Source: Haloglomus salinum (GTDB lineage Archaea; Halobacteriota; Halobacteria; Halobacteriales; Haloarculaceae). From it: a DNA stretch of 64,000 nucleotides. The stretch is from NCBI RefSeq assembly GCF_024298825.1, contig NZ_CP101153.1:3720001-3784000 (forward strand), written 5' to 3'. Positions 1 through 8,105 of this stretch are shown one piece after another. Within the stretch, counting starts at the first letter, position 1. Each line of letters opens with the position of its first letter. The notes under the pieces were generated by a model, which had not been told where the DNA came from, ran no database searches, and saw nothing but the letters and a program-made list of their open reading frames with translations. Made by a program: the position numbers and the translations under genes.

Positions 1-72
1 TCATCGTCTGGTGACACCAACTTGGACGTTACGAGGAGAGAGCGGCTGTCGGCCTCGGACGTTGACATCTAG
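1..72. other. Left-edge gene fragment, strand undecided
   Basis: Two readings are possible. On the + strand the first frame is open from base 1 to a TAG at 70-72 and could be the last 23 codons of a gene entering from the left. On the - strand an ATG at 68-66 opens 22 codons that run off the edge, starting MSTSEADSRSLL, and could be the N terminus of a divergent gene. Third-position GC is similar in both, so I cannot choose. No family can be recognised. Confidence 0.3.
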
Positions 73-165
73 GAGAACTCACCCAGCAGTGAACGACGGA
101 ATCGTTCGGCGGCGCGAGCGGTCGACGCAACCGTGGTCATGAGTACCCGGCAGTACGATGTTCCG

Positions 166-173
166 TATAAAAA
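166..173 (+). promoter_or_regulatory. TATA box upstream of the UspA gene
   Basis: TATAAAAA stands out in GC-rich surroundings. Transcription would start near 194-198, where a GTG at 198 is in frame with the UspA gene. The box is also AT-rich on the other strand and could serve a gene leaving the window on the left. Confidence 0.5.
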
Positions 174-281
174 AGGCCTTCCGTTGTCTGGCGGCGTGTG
201 GTGCCGGCACACGGGTGTGGCGGCACCTGGGGACGGAACGAAACCGGCCGAGTGATTTACTCGGACATCGAACCGGCACGC

Positions 282-713
282 GTGTACGACCGCATCCTCG
301 TCCCGACCGACGGTAGCGACGCGATGGAGACGGTGTTCGACCACGCCGCGGACCTCGCTGGCAAGTACGACGCTTCGGTCCACGTCGTCCACGTCCTCGA
401 CAAACGGGCTTTCCTCACCCTCGACGAGGGGATGAAGGCCGACGTGGAGGCCGAGCTGGCCGAACAGGGCGAGCGAGCCGTCGCCGCGGCCGCCGACCGG
501 TTCGACACGGCGGGCCTGACGGTGACGACGGCGTGCCGGAGCGGCGACCCGGCCGAGGAGCTGTCGGAGACGGTCGCCGAGGCCGACATCGACCTCGTCG
601 TGATGGGAACCGAGCGCGGTGAGTTCAGCCGCTCGATGATGGGCAGCGTCTCGGGGAAACTGACCGCCAACGTCGACGTGCCGGTGCTGGTCGTGAACCT
701 GCCGGCCGAGTGA
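282..713 (+). CDS. Universal stress protein UspA family
   Basis: A single UspA domain of about 143 residues fills the protein, the usual size for the family. It begins YDRILVPTDGSD, the first beta strand and nucleotide-binding loop. Near the C terminus GSVSGKLTANVDVPVLVV matches the G-x2-G-x9-G-S/T-like ATP-binding region, with a Thr where many members have Ser. I chose the GTG at 282 because the fold starts there. In-frame GTGs at 252 and 198 exist, and the TATA box at 166-173 would fit a leaderless start at 198 with a 28-residue extension. The likely role is ATP-binding stress adaptation in the cytoplasm; no specific partner is visible. Confidence 0.9.
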   Translation: MYDRILVPTDGSDAMETVFDHAADLAGKYDASVHVVHVLDKRAFLTLDEGMKADVEAELAEQGERAVAAAADRFDTAGLTVTTACRSGDPAEELSETVAEADIDLVVMGTERGEFSRSMMGSVSGKLTANVDVPVLVVNLPAE

Positions 714-720
714 AGCGTGT

Positions 721-1017
721 TCAGGGCGACGACGGTCCCGACGGCGCCCCGGAGGCCGTCGACCCGTCGCCGGTCGAGTCGTCCGCGTAGGACTGGCGGA
801 GCTCCTCCTCGAACACCAGCCGGGTCGCGTGCCCGCAGTAGGGACATCGGAGCTCCGTCACCGCCTCGACCGTCCAGCCGTTGAGGACGCCGATCTCGCC
901 GCCGCGGACGCGTTCCTCGAACGGGCGCCCGCACTCGTCACACTCGATGCCCGTCAGCTGGACGTAGGCGATGTTCTCCAGGTCGAGCTGCTGTACCACG
1001 GGTGCGACCGTTCCCAC
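721..1017 (-). CDS. Small zinc-ribbon protein
   Basis: A 98-residue acidic protein with two knuckles, CDEC near residue 26 and CPYC near residue 58, the second followed by Gly and His as in CPxCG zinc fingers of haloarchaeal microproteins. The last 20 residues are a Ser/Gly/Asp-rich tail that looks unstructured. It probably binds one zinc ion. It is convergent with the UspA gene, with only 7 bp between stops, and lies just downstream of the spermidine-synthase-like gene on the same strand, so the two may be co-transcribed. The specific role is unknown. Confidence 0.75.
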   Translation of the reverse strand: MGTVAPVVQQLDLENIAYVQLTGIECDECGRPFEERVRGGEIGVLNGWTVEAVTELRCPYCGHATRLVFEEELRQSYADDSTGDGSTASGAPSGPSSP

Positions 1018-1037
1018 TCGAACGGCTTAAACCTCCG

Positions 1038-2669
1038 TCAGACGCCCGACACACGGGCGACGGCGGCCCTCGGAGCCCGTACCGGCGGCTCGATAGCTGG
1101 TGCTCCCGTCGACGTTCCGTTCCGGGTCGTCTCCTGCACGACGTACCGCTGGCCCACCATCGGGTCGAGCAGGCTGTCGACGGGGGCACGGTCGTCACGC
1201 AGGACGGGGACGTCGTCGGTCGGGGGCGGCTCCTCGCGGAGCTTCCGAACCTCGAACGAGAGGTCGATACCGATGTCACGGCGCACCTCCCGGGCCCGGA
1301 GGGTCGCCTCGCTCACCCGCGTCCCGTTCCGGGTCGCGACCAGCTGGATGTTCTGGACGATCGAGCCACCGACCGTCGGGAACGTGTAGACCTGCGGGTA
1401 CACCTCCGACATGGTGCGGTACTCCGCGCGGTAGAACTTCGACGCGGGCCCGCTCTCCGCGGAGATGACGTTCGCGTACAGCATCCCGTCGGCCGAGAGC
1501 CGAGACTCGGCCAGTTCGAAGAACTCCACCGTCGTCAGCTGGAAGGGGACCTTGTCCTTCTTGTACGCGTCGAGGACGATGAGGTCGTAGGACCGGTTCG
1601 TCTCGCGGAGGTAGCGCCGGCCGTCGCCCTGGTAGATGTTGAGCCGCTCGTGGGACTCGTCGACGGCGAAATATCGCTTCGCCACGTCGATAACCTCGGG
1701 GTCTATCTCGACCACGTCGACGGTCGCGTCGTACTCCTCAACGAACCGCTTGGGCCCGGTGAACCCGCCCCCGCCGATGAACAGCACGCGGTCGATGTCG
1801 TCGGGGTCGTCGGTCAGCAGGTAGGGGAGGTGGAAGTACCGCGTGTACTCGAAGACGTGTCGCGTCGGCCGGTCGACATCCATCGCACTGTGTTGCTGGT
1901 CGTCGAGGTACAGCGTCCGGGTGTCGTTGATCTGGGTCACCTCGAGTTCCTGGTACGGCGTCTGGGTCTCGTAGAGGACGCGCCCCTCGACGGCGAAGCC
2001 GAACGAGCCGCTGGTCGCCGCCAGGACGAGCAGTACCGCGACGGCGAGCGAACGCGCCGTCAGCCCGGATAGCGGCGGGTAGCTGAGGTAGACCGCCGTC
2101 CCGACCAGCAGCCCTCCGAAGACGAGACCGATGTACTCCACCGACAGCGTCGGGATGAGGAGGAAGGTGGTGCCGAAGGCGCCCAGGATGCTCCCGACCG
2201 TGCCGACCGCGTAGACATGGCCCGAGGCCCGACCCACGCCGTCGGCCTCGGCCAGTTCGGCCGCGTACGGGCTGATGTAGCCCAGCAGGTACGTCGGCGG
2301 CCCGAACAGGAGCGTGACGGCCGGGAGCGACGCGAACCGGGCCGGCAGCGGGAGCCCCGCGACCGCGGCCAGCATCAGGTCGCCCGCGAAGATGATGGCT
2401 GCGACGTACCCCGCGGTCGCCATCAGCGCCCACGCCATGCGGTCGGTCGAGGCGTGCTCGGCGGCGCGCTGGCCGCCGCGGTGGTAGCCCAGACTGAGCG
2501 CCGCGAGGAACACGCCGATGATGGTCCCCCAGGTGTAGATGCTGCTCCCGTACTGTGGCGCGATGATACGACCGGAGAGAATCTCCAGGCCCATGCTGGC
2601 CACGCCGGAGACGAACACCGCCAGTCCCGCGTCGGTCACGACCGGCAGCCGCCCTCGGACCGTACTCAT
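1038..2669 (-). CDS. Spermidine synthase-like protein with membrane domain
   Basis: 543 residues in two parts. Residues 1-225 hold about seven membrane segments, beginning with a conserved-looking MGLEILSGRIIAPQYGSS stretch. Residues 230-480 form a Rossmann methyltransferase fold of the spermidine/spermine synthase type, with LFIGGGGF near 297-303, an acidic VEIDPEVI strand end near 320 and GDGRRYL further on. This architecture is the known membrane-fused 'spermidine synthase-like' family of bacteria and archaea, whose substrate is not established. The tail after 480 is Pro/Arg-rich. Aminopropyl transfer is suggested only by family; polyamine synthesis in this organism cannot be inferred from this gene alone. 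Confidence 0.85.
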   Translation of the reverse strand: MSTVRGRLPVVTDAGLAVFVSGVASMGLEILSGRIIAPQYGSSIYTWGTIIGVFLAALSLGYHRGGQRAAEHASTDRMAWALMATAGYVAAIIFAGDLMLAAVAGLPLPARFASLPAVTLLFGPPTYLLGYISPYAAELAEADGVGRASGHVYAVGTVGSILGAFGTTFLLIPTLSVEYIGLVFGGLLVGTAVYLSYPPLSGLTARSLAVAVLLVLAATSGSFGFAVEGRVLYETQTPYQELEVTQINDTRTLYLDDQQHSAMDVDRPTRHVFEYTRYFHLPYLLTDDPDDIDRVLFIGGGGFTGPKRFVEEYDATVDVVEIDPEVIDVAKRYFAVDESHERLNIYQGDGRRYLRETNRSYDLIVLDAYKKDKVPFQLTTVEFFELAESRLSADGMLYANVISAESGPASKFYRAEYRTMSEVYPQVYTFPTVGGSIVQNIQLVATRNGTRVSEATLRAREVRRDIGIDLSFEVRKLREEPPPTDDVPVLRDDRAPVDSLLDPMVGQRYVVQETTRNGTSTGAPAIEPPVRAPRAAVARVSGV

Positions 2670-2754
2670 TCGTTCCCGGTTCGGCCACCGGGTGATTAAA
2701 CGTTCCCCGCGAGCGGACGCCAGCTACTTGTTCGCGATTCCCCGACGGAACGGT

Positions 2755-3228
2755 ATGCAGGTCCGGGAGGCGACGAGCGACGACGCGGCCGACGTGCTGA
2801 CCGTCCACCGGGCCGCCATCGGGGCCATCGAACCGGGCGCGTACACGGCGGCGCAACTCGACGCCTGGGCGGCTGCACAGGACGACCCCACGCAGTACCC
2901 GTTCGACGATGCGAGCCAGTACCTGGCGGTGGCCGAGACCGATGCGGCCGGAGTGGTGGGATTCGTGGGCGTGGACCGCGACGACGGCGTGCTGGAGACA
3001 CTGTACGTCCATCCCGACCACGCCGGGGCAGGTGTCGGGGGCGACCTCCTGACCCACGCCGAGAGGGTGCTCCGGGAAGCCGGGCACCACCGTGTGGTGA
3101 TGGCCGCGTCACGGAACGCCGTCCCGTTCTACGAGCGTCACGGCTACGAGACGACGCCGGAGACGTTCGACCTGGAGATGGGCCGGGAGACGCTCTCGTT
3201 CGTCCGCATGGAGCGCCCCCTCGACTAG
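2755..3228 (+). CDS. GNAT family N-acetyltransferase
   Basis: 157 residues starting MQVREATSDDAADV, the typical first strand and helix of a GNAT fold. The acetyl-CoA site is visible as LYVHPDHAGAGVGGDLL, matching the V-x-P-x2-Q/R-x2-G-x-G/A pattern with Ala-Gly in place of Arg-Gly. The motif-B region reads VVMAASRNAVPFYERHGYE. The ATG at 2755 is chosen because upstream sequence in this frame is unlike a GNAT and overlaps the divergent promoter region. The substrate is unknown. It lies divergently from the spermidine-synthase-like gene, so a polyamine substrate is possible but unsupported. Confidence 0.88.
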   Translation: MQVREATSDDAADVLTVHRAAIGAIEPGAYTAAQLDAWAAAQDDPTQYPFDDASQYLAVAETDAAGVVGFVGVDRDDGVLETLYVHPDHAGAGVGGDLLTHAERVLREAGHHRVVMAASRNAVPFYERHGYETTPETFDLEMGRETLSFVRMERPLD

Positions 3229-3314
3229 CGGAACGGCGAGGCTGGTGACCCGGTCCCGAGCGCCGTCGTCCGAATCGGCGAAACCCACTAACCGCTCGCG
3301 TCCCTCGTACACGT

Positions 3315-4733
3315 ATGGCACGCGAACTCCCGAAACCGCCCGAGGCCGGCATCCTCAACGCCCTGCGGTTCGGGACACAGACGTTCCGGTTCCTGGAGGG
3401 AGTGCAGTCCCGGTTCGAGGACATCGTCGCCGTCCCGGTCCCGGGGCGTGGCCCGCTGGTCATCGTCACGAACCCGGCTCTGGTCCACGAGGCGCTCTCG
3501 CGCCCGGAGGACTTCCCCCGCGTTCCGGCGCAGGGTCCCTCGGCGATGATCGCCGAGCAGGGCCTCGTCCAGAGCGAGGGCGACCTCTGGCGCCAGCAGC
3601 GCGACATCGTCGGCGACGCCTTCGCCGGGCCCCAGGTCCGGGCGTACGCGAACACGGTCGGCGAGCGCGTCGAGGGGCTCGCCGGGGAGTGGCGCGAGGC
3701 GCTGGAGGAGGCGCCGACCGCCGCGGCGGACGGGGGAGCCACGGCGAGCGGCGGTGCGGCCGAGTCCGTGACGAGCGCAGGCCCGACGCTCGACCGCAAC
3801 CTCCACCGCGAGATGACGACGCTCACGGTGCGGGTGGCCAGCGAGATACTGCTGGGCGAGGACATCGGCCGGTCGATGGCCGACCGGTTCCACTCCTGGA
3901 TGAGCGTCGCGGGCGACGAGTTCGAGTTCGACGCGAGCGCGGCCGCCCCGGCGTGGTTCCCCACCCCCGTCACCGCCGAGTTCGAGGGCGCGGCCGAGGG
4001 CGTCCTCCGACTGGCGGAGCTGATGATCGAGCGGCGCCGCGAGGCGATGGCCCGCGGCGAGACGGGGTCGATGGACATGCTGACGCTCCTGCTCGCCCGC
4101 GAGGACGACCCCGAGGTGGACTACCCGCCCAACCAGATTCGCGACGAGGTGGCCACCTTCCTCATCGCCGGCCACGAGACGACCGCGCTCTCGCTGACCT
4201 ACACGACGACGCTGCTCTCCTGGCATCCCGAGGTGCGCGAGAAGGTCCGAACGGAGGCCCGCGAGGTACTCGGCGACGCGACGCCGCGCCACGACCACGT
4301 CGCCGACCTGGAGTACACGGGGCAGGTGTTCCAGGAGGCCCTGCGGCTCTACCCGGCCGCGTGGGCGGTCTTCCGCCGGACGACCGAGGACCAGCAGCTG
4401 GGTGACTACCACGTCCCGGCGGGCTCGGGCGTCATCATGCCCCAGTGGTCCATCCACCGTGACGGCCGCTACTTCGACCGCCCCGACGAGTTCGACCCCT
4501 CGCGCTGGGACGACCGCAACCCGCAGGCGGTCGAGGCGTACTTCCCCTTCTCTTCGGGGCCGCACGCCTGCATCGGCCGGCAGTTCTCCCTGACGGGCGC
4601 CCGCCTCGCACTGGCTCGCCTCGCACAGGAGTTCGACGTGGAGGTGCCCCGGCACGCGCTGGACGACCTCCGCGCGACGCCGACGCTGCGCCCGCCCGAG
4701 GGCGTCCCCGCGACGGTCCGGTTCGCCGAGTAG
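3315..4733 (+). CDS. Cytochrome P450
   Basis: 472 residues, normal for a soluble P450. The I-helix oxygen-binding motif AGHETTALS, the K-helix ExxR motif in EALRLYP, the PERF-type region around FDPSRW, and the haem-binding loop FSSGPHACIGR are all present. The proximal thiolate is Cys419. There is an Ala/Gly-rich insert around residues 135-155 that is unlike most family members. No redox partner gene is adjacent, so it presumably uses a general haloarchaeal ferredoxin. Substrate is unknown; single P450s of this kind (CYP174-like) are known in haloarchaea. Confidence 0.95.
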   Translation: MARELPKPPEAGILNALRFGTQTFRFLEGVQSRFEDIVAVPVPGRGPLVIVTNPALVHEALSRPEDFPRVPAQGPSAMIAEQGLVQSEGDLWRQQRDIVGDAFAGPQVRAYANTVGERVEGLAGEWREALEEAPTAAADGGATASGGAAESVTSAGPTLDRNLHREMTTLTVRVASEILLGEDIGRSMADRFHSWMSVAGDEFEFDASAAAPAWFPTPVTAEFEGAAEGVLRLAELMIERRREAMARGETGSMDMLTLLLAREDDPEVDYPPNQIRDEVATFLIAGHETTALSLTYTTTLLSWHPEVREKVRTEAREVLGDATPRHDHVADLEYTGQVFQEALRLYPAAWAVFRRTTEDQQLGDYHVPAGSGVIMPQWSIHRDGRYFDRPDEFDPSRWDDRNPQAVEAYFPFSSGPHACIGRQFSLTGARLALARLAQEFDVEVPRHALDDLRATPTLRPPEGVPATVRFAE

Positions 4734-4780
4734 CCTGCCGCTACCCGTAGACAGGTGTCCGTGGCCCGACCGCTCCCGCC

Positions 4781-5716
4781 GTGGTTTCCGTCGAGACACT
4801 CGTCACGCTCATCGTTCTCGCCTTCCTGATACCGGCCCTGCTGGTCGGCGCTGCAGCGGGCTACGCCGTCGCCCGGCTGTTCGGGTTGCCCTCGCAGCTC
4901 GCCGTCTACGGCCGGGTCCTCGGCGTGGGGCGCTGGTCCGCCGCCCTCCCGACGGCCCTGGCGCTGGCGGTCGTGTTCACCATCCAGTTCGCAGCCGGCA
5001 TCCCGGGCGGGGGGGAGCCGGGGGCGGCCCTCGCGAACGGCGCGATGGCGGGGCTGTTCGTCGGTGCCTTCGCGCTCTCGGTCGGCCTCGGCAACCTCCG
5101 CCGCTACCGCCGCGTCCGGACCATCGACGATGTCATCGACGCCACGGACGGCCACGTGACCGTCACCGGGACGGCCGAGCCGGGGCCGGACGGCGAGACG
5201 GTGGCACCGCTCAGCGGCGAACCCTGCCTCGCATGGGCCGTCAGGGTGCGCGAGCGCCACGGCATCGGTCAGCGGGGCATCCGCGGCCTGACCCGGACGG
5301 ACCACGGTGGCGTCCCGTTCACGGTGCGTGATGGGACCGGCGGCGTCCGGGTCGACCCAGCGGCGCTCGAACTCCGTGGCTGGTCCGTGCCGCCGCGCTC
5401 GGGCGACTACCGTGTCGAGGCGCACGATGGCCACCCAGAGCGCGTCGCGACCTATCGGGACGAGCGCGACCTCGGTGACGGCGACGAGCGCATCTACGAG
5501 GAACGCCGCCTGACCGCCGACGAGACGGTCACGGCGACCGGCCAGGTCGTGACCCGGAACGGCGTCGCCACGGTCGGGGAGTCGGGAACCCTGCACGCCG
5601 AGCGAGCCAGCGACGTCCAGCAGTCCCGCAAGCGTCGCGTCCTCGTCGGGGTGGCCGGCGTGGTGTCGATGCTGGGCTCGACGGCACTCCTGGCGGTCGT
5701 GGTCGGACTGGTCTGA
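4781..5716 (+). CDS. Membrane protein with GIDE-like domain
   Basis: 311 residues from a GTG start. Two or three membrane helices occupy residues 4-100, a soluble domain spans about 110-270, and a final helix lies at 285-310. The soluble part has the pattern GHVTVTGTAEP, then a conserved Leu-Ser-Gly-Glu-Pro-Cys segment, FTVRDGTGGVRVDP, an acidic EERRL segment and TVTATGQV. This resembles the GIDE/BAM domain of MUL1-type membrane E3 ligases and of archaeal membrane proteins annotated with that domain. No RING finger follows, so ligase activity is not implied. Function is unknown; the resemblance is by eye. Confidence 0.7.
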   Translation: MVSVETLVTLIVLAFLIPALLVGAAAGYAVARLFGLPSQLAVYGRVLGVGRWSAALPTALALAVVFTIQFAAGIPGGGEPGAALANGAMAGLFVGAFALSVGLGNLRRYRRVRTIDDVIDATDGHVTVTGTAEPGPDGETVAPLSGEPCLAWAVRVRERHGIGQRGIRGLTRTDHGGVPFTVRDGTGGVRVDPAALELRGWSVPPRSGDYRVEAHDGHPERVATYRDERDLGDGDERIYEERRLTADETVTATGQVVTRNGVATVGESGTLHAERASDVQQSRKRRVLVGVAGVVSMLGSTALLAVVVGLV

Positions 5717-5777
5717 GTCACCCTGCAGAACGGCCGACCACGGGTCGCATTCCGTTTCCGGACAATAATATCTACAC

Positions 5778-5799
5778 GCGTAATAGTTGCAGATTACGC
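5778..5799. repeat. 7-bp inverted repeat upstream of DJ-1 gene
   Basis: GCGTAAT at 5778-5784 and ATTACGC at 5793-5799 form a perfect inverted repeat with an 8-bp spacer. It lies in an AT-rich stretch (5760-5823) between the GIDE-like and DJ-1 genes, just before a TATA-like GATATAC at about 5802. A second, longer-spaced pair TTGCAG/CTGCAA overlaps it. Position suggests an operator for the downstream gene, but this is inference. Confidence 0.4.
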
Positions 5800-5899
5800 C
5801 AGATATACTGCAATTATTCCGAGAATGCCTGGCGTTGAACCAGAGAGTTCCACAGGTACCCGGGAACTCTTCCGCGTCGGTGTCCTATCGGAGCGTACA

Positions 5900-6598
5900 A
5901 TGACTTCGGCACTGCTGGTCGTCACTGAACACGGCTACTGGGGAGAGGAGTGTACCACGCCGCTGACCGAACTGGACGATGCAGGCGTCGATGTGACGGT
6001 CGCGACCCCCTCGGGCGCGGCCCCCGAGGTCGACGAGATGTCCGTCGACCCCGACGAGGTCGGTGCGGAGACTGCCGAGCGCGTGCTCGAGGTCCACGAG
6101 AACGACGCGCGCCTGAACGACCCCGAGCCGCTCGCCGAGCAGTCCGCCGACGACTACGACGCCGTCGTGTTCCCCGGCGGCCACGGCACGGTCTGGGACG
6201 TGAACCAGGACCGTCACGCTCGCACGCTGCTGCGCGACGCCGTCGAGGGGGAGGCGGGCCTCGGGGTCGTCATCTGCCACGCCGCCGGTATCCTGGCGCA
6301 CACGCGGGGCAGCGACGGGTCGTTCCTGGTCGAGGGCCGCGACGTGACCGGCTTCCCCAACGCGTGGGAGGCGGACATCGTCGACGAGAACGACGTCATG
6401 CCCGACGGCCGGAAGCTCCCGTACTGGGTGCAGGACGAGGTCGAGGCCGTGGGCGGGAACTGGGACGCTGAACTCGACGCGGAGGCGAGCGTCACGGTCG
6501 ACGGCGACCTCGTAACCGTCCGCGGCCCGGGCTCCTCCGAGGCAGGTGCGGAGCGACTGCTCGAGGAACTGCGCGTCGAGCAGACCGCGGCCGACTGA
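5900..6598 (+). CDS. DJ-1/PfpI family class I glutamine amidotransferase-like
   Basis: 232 residues beginning MTSALLVVTEHGYWGEECTT. The nucleophile elbow is VVICHAAG with the conserved Cys, preceded by AVVFPGGHGTVWD, and the Glu of VVTEHGYWGEE lies in the first strand region. Together these match the larger Hsp31/YajL-like members with glyoxalase III, deglycase or chaperone activities. A frame extension to 5825 exists, but the fold starts at 5900. The upstream AT-rich region with an inverted repeat suggests regulated expression. The exact reaction cannot be read from sequence. Confidence 0.85.
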   Translation: MTSALLVVTEHGYWGEECTTPLTELDDAGVDVTVATPSGAAPEVDEMSVDPDEVGAETAERVLEVHENDARLNDPEPLAEQSADDYDAVVFPGGHGTVWDVNQDRHARTLLRDAVEGEAGLGVVICHAAGILAHTRGSDGSFLVEGRDVTGFPNAWEADIVDENDVMPDGRKLPYWVQDEVEAVGGNWDAELDAEASVTVDGDLVTVRGPGSSEAGAERLLEELRVEQTAAD

Positions 6599-6764
6599 GG
6601 TCGGGCGCCGCGGCCGACGAAGCGCACCGACGGGAGACCCCTTCTCGATGACTGCTTCTGGATGTCACCGTACCGACGGCGCACGTTCCTGGCCGACTCT
6701 GGCACAAGGCATATACTCGGATCGGGACCAGACCCGCACAGACGACGGCGCTGACCACCAGACC

Positions 6765-6992
6765 ATGACCGGAGACACCTCACCGACGGAGCGAACACTG
6801 CATCCGCATTCGGACCACGGCATCCTGGAGTGCCCCGACTGTGCCACGACCATCCTCGGCGACTACCAGGACCTGAAGCTCCACTACCTCGACGCCCACT
6901 TCCACGCCGGGCCGGACGATGAAGAACCGGTCGGGAAGGACACTCTGGTCCAGATCAAGCGCGCGCAGGAGGCGGCCAGGCGGGAGGACTGA
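6765..6992 (+). CDS. Small C2H2-like zinc protein
   Basis: 75 residues from the ATG at 6765. A core of CPDC followed 13 residues later by HYLDAH resembles a C2H2 finger (C-x2-C ... H-x4-H). The rest is acidic and charged, with a C-terminal helix rich in Lys/Arg/Ala. It may bind nucleic acid or protein; no target is visible. It sits alone between the DJ-1 and CbiX genes. A short AT-rich box (CATATACT, about 6710) lies roughly 50 bp upstream. Confidence 0.7.
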   Translation: MTGDTSPTERTLHPHSDHGILECPDCATTILGDYQDLKLHYLDAHFHAGPDDEEPVGKDTLVQIKRAQEAARRED

Positions 6993-7075
6993 CGCGCTGA
7001 CGACGGCCTCGATGGTCCGTTGCCCTCACCCGCGCCTCCGACACCCCTAAGCCCGCGACGGCCCTCGCTCCACGC

Positions 7076-7978
7076 ATGAGTCAGGCGCTGGTCATCGTCG
7101 CCCACGGGTCGCATCTCAATCCCGAGTCCAGCACGCCGACCTACGAGCACGCCGACACCATCCGGCGGGTCGGCGCGTTCGACGAGGTCGTGGCCGGGTT
7201 CTGGAAGGAGGAGCCCCACGTCCGCGAGGTCCTGCGGACCGTCACCGCCGACGAGGTGTTCGTCGTCCCGCTGTTCATCAGCGAGGGCTACTTCACGGAG
7301 GAGGTCATCCCCCGCGAACTCCGACTCGACGGCTGGGCGGAGGACGCCTGGGAGTCGGACGGGACGAGCGCGACCTCGGTGACGCTCACGGCCGCGGATA
7401 CCGGCCAGCGCATCCACTACTGCGGGCCCGCCGGCACCCACGACGCGATGACCGACGTCATCGTCCGGCGCGCCGAGTCCGTGACGGGCGACCCGGACGT
7501 GGGCGAGGGGTTCGGCCTCGCCGTCGTCGGCCACGGCACGAACCGCAACGAGAACTCGGCGAAGGCCATCCGCTACCACGCCGACCGCATCCGCGAGATG
7601 GACCGCTTCGACGAGGTGCGCGACCTCTACATGGACGAGGACCCGGAGGTCGACGACGTGACGGAGTTCTTCGAGAGCGAGGACATCGTGGTCGTCCCGC
7701 TGTTCGTCGCCGACGGCTACCACACCCAGGAGGACATCCCCGAGGATATGGGCCTGTGCGAGGACTACCGCGACGGCTACGACGTGCCCGAACCCGTGGA
7801 CGGCAAGCGCATCTGGTACGCGGGCGCCGTCGGGACGGAGGCGCTGATGGCCGACGTCATCATCGAGCGTGCCGCGGACGCCGGCGCCGACGTGGGTGAC
7901 GCGGTCGAGCGGGTCCGCGAACTCACGCGGGTCGCCGAGGAGGATGGCGGGGCAGAGGCTCCGCCCGCCGACGACTGA
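7076..7978 (+). CDS. cbiX: CbiX-type chelatase, two-domain (sirohydrochlorin cobaltochelatase family)
   Basis: 300 residues with two tandem CbiX-like halves. The first begins ALVIVAHGSH (His10), the second has VVGHGTNRNENS near residue 150. Each half continues to a PLF-x-(S/A)-(E/D)-GY segment (PLFISEGY and PLFVADGYHT), the expected metal/substrate-binding pattern of the chelatase superfamily. The family inserts Co2+ (or Fe2+/Ni2+) into sirohydrochlorin early in anaerobic cobalamin, sirohaem or F430 synthesis. The next gene encodes the DR2241-type Fe-S partner domain. No other cobalamin genes are in the window, so the metal and pathway are inferred. Confidence 0.85.
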   Translation: MSQALVIVAHGSHLNPESSTPTYEHADTIRRVGAFDEVVAGFWKEEPHVREVLRTVTADEVFVVPLFISEGYFTEEVIPRELRLDGWAEDAWESDGTSATSVTLTAADTGQRIHYCGPAGTHDAMTDVIVRRAESVTGDPDVGEGFGLAVVGHGTNRNENSAKAIRYHADRIREMDRFDEVRDLYMDEDPEVDDVTEFFESEDIVVVPLFVADGYHTQEDIPEDMGLCEDYRDGYDVPEPVDGKRIWYAGAVGTEALMADVIIERAADAGADVGDAVERVRELTRVAEEDGGAEAPPADD

Positions 7979-8063
7979 GCCCCTGCCTCGTCCGGCCGCT
8001 GAATCCCCGCCGTATCCGGCCGCTTCGATAGCCTTCTTGCACGGGGAACCCGTACGTCGAGCC

Positions 8064-8105
8064 ATGACCGAGGACCGACGCCGGACGGGCGGGGTGGTGG
8101 CGTGA
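8064..8105 (+). CDS. Possible 13-codon leader/bridging ORF
   Basis: ATG at 8064 opens 13 codons (MTEDRRRTGGVVA) and stops with a TGA that overlaps the GTG start of the DR2241-type gene as GTGA. It starts 86 bp after the CbiX stop. Such overlap could couple translation to the next gene. It may equally be chance. Confidence 0.25.
   Translation: MTEDRRRTGGVVA

Noticed and set aside
1002-2072. 356-codon + strand ORF opposite the spermidine-synthase-like gene
   Set aside because: Val/Asp/Arg-rich antisense shadow with no motif.
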